This document shows positions 33,586 to 45,599 of a stretch of 64,000 bases of DNA, piece by piece. The notes under the pieces are model-generated. The model was not told the origin of the DNA. It saw only the letters and a program-made list of their open reading frames with translations, and did not search any database. Positions within the stretch are counted from its first letter, which is position 1; the number at the start of each line of letters is the position of its first letter. The position numbers were made by a program, and so were the translations under genes. Location of the stretch: positions 335,506-399,505 of the forward strand of contig JAJEKB010020494.1 in NCBI GenBank assembly GCA_022393335.1, in the 5' to 3' direction. The stretch is from Macrotrachela quadricornifera (Eukaryota; Rotifera; Eurotatoria; Philodinida; Philodinidae).

Positions 33586-36270
33586 TCGTGCCGAAGTTAC
33601 AACTTCGACAAGCAAATTTTGGCAAAGTTACTGTGAATGATTTGATAAACATTAAAAATCAACGTCATTTTTTCGATATCAATATTAATAACTACTTTTT
33701 AATATAATAGAGATAGAACGAAATTTATTGGATTCTTTCTTTTCAAAGAAGTGCAAGACATTTTTTAAATAATAAAATATGAATTTTGTAGTATTTGCAC
33801 GTTTTCGAAACTAGATGGATAACTATGAAAATATTACTCTTGTGCAATTTACAAAGCTATTGTTGATGCAAACATCTATTCAAAATTTATTCTTTTCACT
33901 TTTTTTTATTATTTTTGTTTTTTTGTTCATTAAATATACTTGATTGAAATAAATTTAAATATGATAACCTCAGTTTACAAAGAAGGAATGCGTAAGACAA
34001 TTAATTATAAGAAAATTGGATCACACCGTGATTAATATACATATATGAAGTATAAATGGAAGTTAAAGTATTGTTTGAAAGTTTTTGCTGAAGTAAACCA
34101 TTGATTCTTGTGATTACATTTTAACAAAATGACTTCGACATCTATTTTATCACCTGCAAAGGTAAGTAAATGAAAATATTTTGAGAAAGAAATGAAATAT
34201 CTTAATATAGATAATCATTGCTTCATCTGTTACAACATCTAGTGAAACGTAAATGCGAACAACAGCTAATAATAATATGAAATTAAAAAATGATTTTACT
34301 AATAGTATATTACGAATGAGAAATGAATCATTATAAATAATCCAGTTTTCACATTAGGAAGATATAATCAAACAATAGAATTAATAAATAATGCTAGAAG
34401 AAATGATCAAAGATATCATTATAAAAAACATGTGATGTACTTAATCTTGCTAATCAAGATAAATTAGTAAAAAAAAATACAAGGATCTGAAGATACATCA
34501 ATTAAATAGTATGTTCTCATTAATGAAGTTTATCATGTAATTGGAATCGCTCATTCTAATATCGGCCACCGTGAAATTAAGTATACTTCAAGAAAAATTT
34601 AAAAAAAAATGTGCTAATGTTACCGAAAAACAAGTTAAGTTCTTTATTTCAGCATGTAATGAATGTAAAATTAAACGTGAAAAACCAAAAAGCTCATCGA
34701 AAATAGCACCACATCCAATTATTTCAAATAATTTTAATCCACATGGTCAAGTAGATTTAATTGACATGCAATCTTTTCCTGATCGTGAATTTAAGTTTAT
34801 ATTAAATTATCAAGATCATTTTACAAAGTTTTGTATTTTACGACCACTTCAATCAAAAATCACAGAAAAAGTCGCGTATAATTTATTAGATATTTTTACT
34901 GTGTTTGGTGCACCTGCAATCTTACAATCAGATAACGGCCGTGTATTCATTGGAAAAGTTATTAAAGAATTAGAATTAATATGGAAAGATCTTACAATTG
35001 TTCATGGAAAACCCTGTCATCCACAATCGTTAGGATCTGTGGAAAGATCTAATAAAGATACGAAGCAATTATTAGGTATGTCTTATCAAAATTAGTTATT
35101 TCTAATACCTTGCTTATTGCGTAGGAACATGGATTCGTGGAAACAACTCCAATAAATGGGTAGAAGGTTTACGCTTTGTACAATTTCAAAAAAATTCATG
35201 TTGACATCGGGTTTTACATAATAGCCTACATGCAGTTTTATTTGGCAATGAATCAAAATTAGGTTTATCATCAATGTCTTTAAATCCTTCTGTTTTTAAT
35301 GATATCACAACAGAAGAAGATTGAACAAATGAATTAGATAGAGTATCAAATAATGCAACCAATGTAAACTCATGTACGGGTGATAGTGAAGAAGATGAAT
35401 TAAATAGTGACGAATCGAATGGTAACGATGAATTAAAGGATAATTATCAAATAAATATTATTGAACAAAATGAAGAAAATAATGAATTACTTTCCAATAG
35501 AGTTAAAAGAACAAATGATATTCATGAAACTGTACGACAAGGTCAAAAACGACAAGCTAATGAATTTTTACAGAATACAGCCAAACGACATAAACTAGCC
35601 GATCTAAACATTGTTAATAATGTTGTAAGTAATATTTTTTCAAATACTATTCAATAAATAATAATCTTTTTTCTAGTTGATTTCAGTACCAGATATCGAT
35701 GGTAGCTCAACTGATGCACACAATGTGCTCGTTGTTGTTATGAAAATAAAAGATGACAAATACAAATTAGGAGTAAAACAAGATATCATTAGTGGTTATT
35801 ATAGTTTTCATCAAATATCAAAAGCACTTGAAATATCAAGTGTATCAATTGAAAACGTCGATCAAGGTTTTAAAAAATCATTAAAAGAAGTAATTAAACT
35901 TTAAAGCATTATTAGCGGACTAGGGATGTTAAGATGTTCATGCAAAGGTGGTTGTACGACTAGTAATGCATGTGTAAACAAGCTAATATTTCATAGAATT
36001 TGCGATGTCGTAGCTCAACAACATACTGTAATAAATAGTTTTAATATATAATTTATTATGTGGATTTGTTACTTTTGTTGTATTTGTGAATTTCTTGTAT
36101 ATTTTTTGAAAAAAAGGATTCAATAAATTTCTTTCTGTCTCTATTATATTAAAATAGTTATTAATATTGATATCGACAAAATTGCATTGATTTTTTAATG
36201 TTTAATGTTTATCAAATCATTCGCAGTAACTTTGCCAAAATTTGCTTGTCGAAGTTGTAACTTCGACACT
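33586..36270 (+). mobile_element. Ginger-type DNA transposon with long terminal inverted repeats
   Basis: The left end near 33588 reads GTGCCGAAGTTACAACTTCG. The right end near 36268 is its reverse complement, finishing TAACTTCGACAC. The match runs inwards for about 150 nt (shared words CAAGCAAATTTTGGCAAAGT, GATTTGATAAACATTAAA and TATCAATATTAATAACTA). The first 20 nt of each arm are themselves palindromic (GTCGAAGTTACAACTTCGAC). TACAT occurs just outside both ends and may be a target duplication. The interior encodes a gypsy-like integrase but no reverse transcriptase, which is the definition of Ginger transposons. Confidence 0.75.
34130..36052 (+). pseudogene. Ginger/KRBA2-like integrase, mostly readable but broken
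   Basis: A probable first exon starts MTSTSILSPAK at 34130 with a GTAAGT donor. A degraded N-terminal region (34330-34540) reads in pieces as a KRBA2-like domain with EVYHVIGIAHSNIGH. The open part, 34541-35095, holds an HHCC-type finger residue pair (CNECK) and an rve integrase core. In the core, VDLIDMQ carries the first Asp and ILQSDNGR the second, followed by GKPCHPQS and SVERSN with the final Glu. After a stop at 35095 the frame continues shifted through an acidic tail. It then crosses a GT-AG intron ending in CTAG (35674) to the domain at 35677-35904. It ends near 36052 with a Cys-rich CSCKGGCTT stretch, as in KRBA2-like proteins. The DDE triad is intact, but stops flank the core. Confidence 0.75.
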
Positions 36271-36860
36271 ACATATACATATATATATACACAGATATAT
36301 ATACTCGTGATTTATCTCTAGTCTCTGTCTTTTTGTTTTTCCATTTTCATCGCCGTTATTATTTTTCCTCATTGCTATTTGTGGTGTTTATTGATTTTCA
36401 TCAGTAAAATATTTAATGAAAATCTTCATCTTCTACTATATTATATTATCAATATACGGTACACATTTTTATTGTAAGTATTCCTCAAAACTAGCAGGCT
36501 AAGGTCCTAGATATCATATTTCCGCTAACGTCGATAACGGAGGTTGAAACCATACGGTTACATTCCCAAAACGAGAACCTCACAAATTCATACATAAATT
36601 GAAAATGTATTTAAAAGTTACTGCTTAATAGCGATATTTTTGTCCACGTACTTGATTGGTTCTCCCACTAAGCTATTAATGACGCAATGTAATATACGAT
36701 TAGAAAAAGTTCAACATACTTATATTTATTAGTATTTTATCGCTTTCTGATATCTCGGAAAAAAACTTTTCTAGATTTTAGTATATCAATTATATCCACA
36801 ATTGATAAAGGTTCAATAAAAAAAATGCTAGATAATGGTGAATATTAACTTTGTAGTAAG
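36271..36860. other. spacer between Ginger element and hAT relic
   Basis: AT-rich with a TATATA-rich patch next to the Ginger end. It could contain the hAT left end, but no inverted repeat matching the right side was found. Confidence 0.35.
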
Positions 36861-38806
36861 CCAGTAACTGCTAGTGCTGGAGGGTGGAATTCATTCAACC
36901 AAATTGCAGATGAAAAAGAAAATTTTATTCCCTTTGTAATATGTATTCAATGTCAAACTATTTTAGCTTATGATTCATAAAAAACTGGTTTCAAAAACAC
37001 TGAAACTTCATCATGAGAATTGTAAAGTAAAGTCTGCTATAACACGTAAGATTAAAACTTATTTTACAAATGAAAAACATGATAATTTCGCCTGAACAAA
37101 AGAAGAAAGTATTGGATGCACGTGTAAAGTTTTGTACATTCGATATCAGATCATTTAATTCTGTTAATGATGTGGTTTTCAAACATTTGCTGGAACATTA
37201 CTGAGTATTGGTCATTCAAGTAATCATCAAGTTAAAGTATCCGACATTTTACCAGATCCTACAACAAAATCTCGACGTTTACAATCTGTAGCTTTTGGTA
37301 TATTTAAATAACCATTAGAAATAAATTTTCATCTTTTGTATAGATGAAAGAAAAAATTGATGCTTTCTTTGAAAGATGATATTGAAAACACTAAATTATT
37401 TTGTATTACGTGTGATTATTGGAAAAATAAGTATACATTAGATAATTATTTGACTATAAATATCCATTATGGTAAAGATTGCCAAATAATAAGTTTTACA
37501 TTAAAAACAATGATTCTCACTGCGTCAAAAAGCGGTGGTAAATTCATTACACGTTAAAACCGTTTTACTAAATATATTTCAGATTTCACAAAAAAAGAAA
37601 TTTTTATTTCAAAACTGCAAAACTCTGGTTAAACTTTTTCTAAAATTTTAATAAGTCCTTGCTTTACAAAATTTAAAGCATTTTTTATTTTAGAAAATAC
37701 TTGGAAAGCAATTTAAAATATATTAGAATCGTATGATCTTAGAGGATATGATTTTCACATTATTTTCAATATAGATAAAGGATCAAACTTAATTAGTGTG
37801 TTTTATTCTGAAGCTCATATTAGATGTATATGTCACTGTATCAATTTAAGCATTGAACATACAATTGAAAACTACTTTACAATTGATTTATTAATTCAAT
37901 CATCTCGAGAATTAGTCTCATATTTTAAAAGATGCAAGTTACAAAACGCTCTTTCGATTACGTTGTAGCACGACATTCTCACTCGATGGAACTCAATTTA
38001 TTAGATGATAAAACTCGATTTAGATTAATTTTACAGAAGTCAAACTTAGTTTTAACAATCTTAAAGAAATATTTTATCTTGATAATATTGATCAAAAATT
38101 GTCAACTGAAATATGTAATATTCTATCAATTTTTAAAATAGGTAGTGAAGTTCTATCTGCTGATAGAACTCCAACATTACATCTCGTAGTATCCTTTTTC
38201 AAAAAATTTAAAGACTCTTGTGAACCACAAGTCGGTGAATTATTAGCAAGTACACAATTTAAAAAGATTTTATTGGATAAACTTGATGAAAAAATTTGGT
38301 TATATGAGCTTCATTACATTGTTACTTTTTTTGCAATCAGAAACTAAAAGTTTATATGTGATCACAGTAGGTTTTTCAGTACAAACGGTATTGATCAGAA
38401 AGTTACTGAATTAGCTTCAGCTACAGCAAATATATCTACTTCGACAGAAAAAAGAATAAGCAATCACGAACTGATGAATTATCTATCAATGCCGTGTTAA
38501 GATCATTTGGTGGAAAAATTGAAGGATCATCAGATGATGATGATTTTGATCCATTCGATGAAATACATGGTTATATGAAAAAAAAAGTTTTTCCAACAGA
38601 TGGTGATACATTAAACTGATGGCGACATCATTTTATCATTTACAAGCTATAATCCGGTATGGCCTTGGGTTTATTATCGATTTCAGTCAATTCAAACAGC
38701 AAGTGAAAGAATCTTTAGTGAGACTAGTCGAACGCTCGAGACTCGACAACAATTATTGAGTCCTGATTTATTAGATGCACTGGTTTTTCTTCGTAACTGT
38801 TTGTGA
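36861..38806 (+). pseudogene. hAT transposase with BED finger, broken
   Basis: Read across several frames, this gives an ordered hAT protein. A BED-type finger comes first (GWNSFNQI, then VICIQCQT and a downstream HHENC). The first catalytic block follows as FCITCDYWKNKYT with the Asp kept. The second is NIDKGSNL with the Asp kept, followed by the CxxH-type HIRCICHCINL. The C-terminal dimerisation region (TASERIFSE ... LLSPDLLDALVFLRNC) ends in TGA at 38804-38806. At least six stops or frameshifts separate these blocks, so no full protein is possible. About 80 nt further on, the sequence CGGGTACGGGTATGAACAATTGTATCCGTGC resembles hAT subterminal sequence; a left counterpart was not found. Confidence 0.8.
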
Positions 38807-40026
38807 TCGTGATATAGTTGTTGTGTTTTTATTTACATCTAATCAAGTTAAACAAAGCACTGAACTTATATTGTGAATTGTTATTACGGGTACGGGTATG
38901 AACAATTGTATCCGTGCAGTACTCTAGTCTGTCATTAATTTATGTTATAGGACAGCATGAATATAGGTTTACGCGGAACTTGACATATATATAATACTTG
39001 AAACCTGGATTCAAATATCTACTGCAAGATACAGCGGGAGGTGGGGAAGGGAAAGGTGAGGCATGGGAGCGAAACAAGTACCAGAGAGCAAAGCACTGCG
39101 TAACGGTAGCGCGAGAGGAGTTACCAGAGAGTCACATATGTAAAGCTTAAAACTTGAATTCAAATATTCAATTAGTGAATACTTGAAATTTCAACCCTTC
39201 AATAACTTTATGTTTGAAAGGCGACTATAAATTTCAGTGCTTTTTATTGACTACAGAATGGGATATATATAAGCTTGTAGAAAAAAATTTCCTCTATCTA
39301 GTTATATGTATGTTATCAAATTCTATTGCGTACCGTGAGAGAAATTTGAATTGAAAAGATATAGCTTTAGCAATTTTTATGGAAGTTTTTTATACGAAAT
39401 CGAACTCATATAGAACCAAGCTAAAAGCCTAACCCAATCAAGCAAGTATCATTCGCACCTTACACTTTTTACTTTCATAATTTATGCTACTGTTTTTTGT
39501 AATGCTAGTACGTTGTGGGCGGTCGCTTTCAGCAACCTACGTTTCTTTATATGAAAAATGGTTACGTCTAGGTACGTGTGATATACGCATTTATCATATT
39601 ACCATATCTTAGGAAAGTATTATTAAGTGCAATAGGTAAAGTCGAACACGAGCATTCTGCATATCATTTTGAAAGCATGGAATCTTTTCAGTTCTGTGTA
39701 GTTCACTATATACACTGAACATTTTGTAAATAAAACACATGTTTACGTTCAATTAGTTACATTGGTACATCCATTCATAGGTAATGACTCGATTAGAAGA
39801 GTTCATACTCGATTCAGTTTTTGCCTTTGGTATGCAAGCAAAATTTTCTTATTCTATAACAGTCGTCGAGCTAAACTACATTTATGTACAAAGTCACTGG
39901 TGGCATCGTGTGTCACATTAGATAGGATCTATTTGTCAGTAAGTCGTATTCCAACTTTGAGTAAGACAAACAATGATTAAGTCAGAAGTGTATCGAGAGA
40001 AGGATATACTGCACGTGACATTGTCT
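38807..40026. other. intergenic with a G-rich patch
   Basis: Contains a purine-rich, locally GC-richer patch at about 39025-39125 (AGCGGGAGGTGGGGAAGGG) in otherwise AT-rich sequence. No gene was recognised; the right part is the 3' side of the glycosyltransferase gene. Confidence 0.4.
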
Positions 40027-43000
40027 TTACTTTCGATTTTGAGTAGTTTTCTTGTTTGTCTGGTTAGTGGAACAAATGGGTGAAGAAACTCGAACAAATG
40101 GAGCTATGAATAGTAGTCCAAGCACTAAACACAAGAACCAATTGGCACAATACCATAATAAACGACAAATGGATATCAATGAGAATGGATGTACTGTGCC
40201 TGAATAAATTGCTTGGTGTTTAATGATGGCTTTTCGGTAGACAGTATTCAGGTGATCGGTAGATGAATCCCAAGAATACTTCAACGCTTGTTGTCGAGCC
40301 TTTATCGATAGGCTATTGCGATATTTCATTGCAAGATGAACGGCTTGCTCAGCCGAATCCAAATTTCCTGGTTCCCACAAATAACCATATTCTCCATTGA
40401 CAAAAAACTCCTTTAATTGTTTACCTTCTGCAGCAATTACAGGTATTCCACTTGCCATCGCCTCTAGATAGACTTGTCCGAATGTTTCAGTAATGGATGC
40501 ATAAATGAAATAATCGGCGCTGGCATAGGCACTAGCTAACTCTTCGCCGTCTAAATGGCCTAAAAAGTAGACACAATGCGGGGAAAAATATGATTCAAGT
40601 GTGTGCTGATAGGGACCATCACCAATGATGCACAGAAACTTTGGACATGACGCACGTTCAAGAACCAATGAGAGAAATTCGAAATTTTTCTCCGGTGATA
40701 TACGCCCAACAGAAAGAAATAGCGTATACCTGTCCATTTCTTCCTCAGTATAACCACTAGCCGTTCCAAACATACGATAACGCATGGCACGAGATCGTTT
40801 TGCCGGATGGAATAATGTTGAATCAACACCTGTCTTCCAGAGTACGATAGGTCGTGGTACACCGCGATGCATCACAAAATCGGCAAAATCTTCACTCACA
40901 GTTAAATTAGTGATTGAATAATGCAGAAACCGTGCACGAGCAAACTGAGAGATGCGTTGTGCACATTTAATTGCAAACGAACGCATATAGTTTGAAAAGT
41001 AGACATCAACATTCGTGTGTAATGACCAAATGATTGGTGTATTGAGGGCTTTGGCGAACACGCCGCAAAGCATTGAAGCTGGTGTAAATTCTACAATGTG
41101 AACGACGTCAGGTGAAAATCGACGTATAGCCAAATAGAATACCGGCTTTAAAGAAAAATAAATCAAAAACAAAAACTATTATTGGTGCCAAAGATCAAAA
41201 CGATCGGATGTTTTTTGAATAACTTAAAATAGGAATAAGGTAGAAACCTGTGGTTTTCATCGTTTGATAGCCAAGACCTAAAAGCATATATCCATAAAAA
41301 TATCTTTTCTCGGAAAAAATCCACAGTCCGATTTTTAGAGGTTCTCTGGAAAATCACACTGAATTTCACAAAACTGCCATAAGAATATGTTGATTTTTTT
41401 TTACATATTCCAAATCACCATCGAAAACTACATCGATTCATATATATTTCGAATCTTTTAATGAACTTGTTTTTCACCGAAAAAATTCATCGTTGGGTAT
41501 ACTCAGCTCTACATCAAAAAACGAAGTTAGTCAAAAAGTCACTTAGACAGTAAAAAGCAAGTTTGGAGTTTGTAAATGCAAGTAGCACACAAAATGGCCT
41601 TTTGATTAACTTCATTTTATGACGTGTCCCTGCGGATATTCAAGGGTGAGTTTTTCAACAAAACACAAGTTCGTTATAAGATTCGAAAAATATATGAATC
41701 AATGTAGTATTCGATGCTAATTCCGAATATGTGAAAAATCAATATATTCTTGTGATAACTTTTAGAACTCTAGTGTGATTTTCCAGAGAACCTTTGAAAA
41801 TCGGACTATGAATTTTTTCTCAGAAAAGATTTTTTATATGAAAACATGCCTTTAGGTCTTGGCTATTAAATGATGAAAAACACATGTTTCTATCTGGTTC
41901 TTATTTCAAGTTATTCAAAAAACATCCGATCGTTTTGATCTTTGGCACTGATAAGAGGACAAATCTGCTTACATTTGGATAGAGAAATGGAAAAGCAGTC
42001 TTGATCTTGTTCTTAAAATCGGTCGATGCAGAAATGAAGAATGTTATATGTTCATGACGTAGATCACTACTTTCGAGCCACGCTTCAGCATCCTAAGAAA
42101 ATGATGACGATTATCATCATTGTTCGCTTTTCTATCTAGAATTCAGCAAAACAGTCCCGAATCTGGGACTGAAATTTGGCTTTTTATCGGGACTAGAACC
42201 GATATAATTTCGAGCTGATTCTGATTCATTTTTTTTTCAGCAAATAGACGGTAAATACTCATATTCATCATTCTATTTTAAATTCGAATCTACGAATCGG
42301 CTAGTTTCATTAACGAATTTGATAGAACCTTTTTTACAGAGTCCTGATTATGTTTCTGTGAATTAGACTTTCTCAACGACTTGTATACGTCTTTCAATAA
42401 GTGAAACACAATATATATGTATGACTTTGATTGGATAGTAGTACGGACGTTCATTTCTTTAAACATATTTTTTCATTGTTTTGTTATTTCTTATATAAAA
42501 TCTGTTTTTTTATTGCTCTACTTGTCGATATTTAAAAAAAAAACTTGAGTATTTGTTGGAAATAAAAGGTGATCCAAAAGCCTCCGTCGTTCTTTCTTAT
42601 AGTAAACTCAAAAATGCTCAAACTTTGGCATCTCATCCTTTGTAAGTAGGCAAATATTATCCCCGAGTTTCATATCTCTATCTCTTATTATAAGGAAGAT
42701 ATATAGGCTAATGTTCTAGGAATCTTATTTGTCCATGTCTTAAAAATAATGGTTGGCGCATAATAAATGGGCACTTTTAGATTTCATTTTTTTACCACTT
42801 GATAAGGAAATAAAATGTACCAGAAGATGCAGCGTGAAAAGCACTAGAATCCACACAGTAAAGCGTATTTTGATTATATAGCTTTTGATTTTAAAAAAAG
42901 CAAAACTCTATGCTATCAATTTTCGCCATCTTAAAAAAAATTGTTTTCTTCTACCTTTTATTATCTAATACATTTTATTACGAAAATAAAAACTATACTA

Positions 43001-44233
43001 TAAGATGCAGCGTCAAGTGTGCTACAATTTATCAAGAAAACCTTGTTTTTATTGCGCACTTTTTGTTTTCCTAATAGAATGTGTCAAGTAATGGAAAAAT
43101 GAAATGCAAAAGTGGCCTATTTACATGCATTATGCGCCAACAATTACTTTAAAGACATGGAAAAATAAATTTTCTAGAACGTTAGCCTATATATCTTCCT
43201 TATAATAAGAGATAGAGACATGAAGCTTTAGGATAATATTCGCCTACTTACAAAGGATAAGATACCAAAGTTTGAGTATTTTGAGTTTACTATAAGAAAG
43301 AACAAACAATTTTTCTCAGAACGACGAAGACTTAAATCACCCTTTAGATTCATAAATGTAAAAATTTAGGCTTAATCTTACAAAAATTTGTTTTAAAATC
43401 AACTCTGAAAATAGCAGTCTTAGTCCTGTAGATCTAGAATTTCGATATATTAAAATTGACTCTTGACATAATACCATTTTAAGATCATTCTTCTAGATTT
43501 TGCATCCGTTCAAGAATTGTGAGTTGTAAAAGAATTTTGTAAGTTACATGACAGAAGCTAGTAAGAGAAATTGCGAATTAGGAGAAAAAGACTAGTTTTG
43601 AATATCTATATACTCTAAAAAGCTAGATTGATTGTCGAACTTACATCCACGAAAAAGAACTTTTAAGGTTTTGTACATATCTATCAAACCTAAAAATGAT
43701 TTCACAGACTCTGGCGAATTATTTTTAAGTTCAATAGATCCGTACGACATCTCAATAGTCCTTCTCTTCAAATAAGGTTCGGCAATACATCGTTTTGTAA
43801 TAGTGTAGTTTTGATATGTGCACATGAAGGAATGCTGGTATTATTAACGAGTCAAATTCATTGATGTTGATTAATAAAAAAAGTTGCTTGATTTTAGAAA
43901 TGAAACCGAATACATGGAATTGGGGCCAAGGGTCTATGAAATATTGAAATTGAAATTGAGAACGTGTCTGGAACTAATAAAAATGTTAACTGAGACTGCA
44001 GTCGGAAAAAAGTCGACTTTGAAGTTCCCTATTTCTAACTCAATAACTCACTTTGCAAGCCGTAATTACATGAATATAATGTCCTTGTTTAGCTAAACGT
44101 TGAATATTTTCTTTTAATCGACGTGTGATACCACAGGTAAACGATGGAAAACATTCGGCGAAGAAAAGAATACGTAATGGTGAGAATGTCACGCAATCAT
44201 TATCAGCGTCACAATCGAATACATTTTTATTCA
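40027..44233 (-). CDS. GT4 glycosyltransferase (SQD2-like), with C-terminal TM
   Basis: Three exons were recognised: 44052-44233, 41973-42092 and 40027-41145. They are joined in frame by GT-AG introns of about 1.96 kb and 0.83 kb, giving at least 472 residues. The initiating exon was not found. The first listed exon begins after TTTTTAG in phase 1, and an ATGGCCGCAACG upstream does not fit that phase. GT4 enzymes move a sugar from a nucleotide-sugar donor. Here LRILFFAECFPS opens the first Rossmann domain. LWKTGVDSTLFHP, LSVGRISPEKN, IGDGPY, GHLDGEELASAYASAD and ETFGQVYLEAMASGIPVIA line the donor site, with the last Glu as the EX7E acid. This order follows plant and bacterial sulfoquinovosyl or mannosyl transferases. 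A hydrophobic C-terminal helix suggests a membrane location. The coding exons look GC-richer than their introns. Confidence 0.82.
41184..41950. mobile_element. foldback element inside a glycosyltransferase intron
   Basis: The left arm starts GTGCCAAAGATCAAAACGATC at about 41185. The right arm is its reverse complement, ending CGATCGTTTTGATCTTTGGCAC at about 41948. The arms match for about 300 nt through shared words such as GGATGTTTTTTGAATAACTT, GGTTCTCTGGAAAATCACAC and CATATATTTTTCGAATCTT-like sequence. Only a short centre is unpaired. It lies wholly in the 0.83-kb intron, next to exon 41973-42092. It has no coding capacity. Confidence 0.8.
42566..43345. mobile_element. second foldback element in the glycosyltransferase gene
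   Basis: The ends are AAAGGTGATCCAAAAGCCTC (left) and a reverse-complement CTTAAATCACCCTTT (right). The arms match for about 220 nt, including TTCTTTCTTATAGTAAACTC, CAAACTTTGG and CTCTTATTATAAGGAAGATA. The core contains the AGATGCAGCGTGAAAA motif on both sides, shared with the element at 28845-29100. It lies in the 1.96-kb intron. Confidence 0.78.
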
Positions 44234-45599
44234 CTAAAAAGAAGAAAAATAAGGAAGTGATTTTTTTGTTTATTCTCACACGGAAATTTAATTAGAAAGA
44301 AGGGAATATTATCGTATTTACATTATTCGTTGCGGCCATGTTACTATGTATAACGAAAAAAAACAACAGAAATGAAACAAATGATCGATTAAATAAATTA
44401 ATAGGTGCAATACTGTATGAATCTTTTTATTCATTCATTCATCGCGTCGATTTATCAGGACAAATCGTGAAAAGACAGGCACTACCAAACATGCGTGATA
44501 TAAACGTCTAGGATCCTTTCGAGCATTGTTGTACCTTGTAGCTCGCACTTTTTTAGGCATATACTCAGCTTACTTTTGCTTTCAAGAATGTTTCCTATTG
44601 CAAACTAAGCATTTGACAATGGAAACTAATTTTTCTCTGGTAACAAGAAATTAAAGCTCCTATCTTACACTAGAGTATTACTTTAGTAGTTCTCTGAGAA
44701 ACGTATCACACTCACATTGACTTCATCCGTAGGGTTTTCAAACTTTTAGAATTAGTAGAAACTAATACTTTGACTGCAAAGATTATTACAATATTCAGCG
44801 ATTATCACTACATGATTATGATGATCCTGAATACTAGGTCAATCAATCAGGAAATACACGACCTGTCGACAAAGCGCTAGTACGATCATTTGATGGTCAA
44901 CTGAATTTATTAGGTAATAGTGAAAGATTGCATATGAATGATACTTTTTGTACATTTTCGTGTAACTTCGAGCAAATGTTTATGATTTGGACTTTTTTTC
45001 ATAGAACATGTAAGCTATCTTTATTTAATAAAATATTTGAATATTTACATTTCTCTCATACTAATATTATATTTTTTCATTATAATAGGCGTATCAATAG
45101 CGTACGCGCTCCTTCCTGATCGTACAGCAATAGCATATGTTTATTAATTTAATATTTTATTAATCGAAGTAAATATATTTAATAAAACATTTGGTTTTCT
45201 ACTTATTACAACTGATTTTGTATCAGATATTTCAAAAACAATCACTTTCCGGTACAATTATCTTTGAAGTTATCAGAACTTTCTGATTACATCTATATAT
45301 ATTATTTATTTTATAATTCATAGATAGCATATTAAGATAATCTTATAATCCACAAAGCTTTATTCGATAAATGAGGGTGCCAGTTTTAGTGCCTGCATAA
45401 TGTATTCTATTATTATTTGGTGATCTTGGATAAGAGTTTAAGTGGTTCTAAACTTAATGAATTGGTTCATGTATTCAAATATTTTAGTGATTATTGGATG
45501 AGTCAAATACCGGTATGAAATATTTTCAATGCTTTAAAAATAACCAATAATTTCAATGAAGATATGTGAAAGAAATATATCAGACGCAAGTTGCAACTA
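44234..45599. other. intergenic upstream of the glycosyltransferase
   Basis: Should contain the initiating exon and promoter of the glycosyltransferase; an ATGGCCGCAACGAATAAT followed by GTAAAT on the minus strand near 44340 is a possible but out-of-phase candidate. Nothing else was recognised. Confidence 0.4.
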
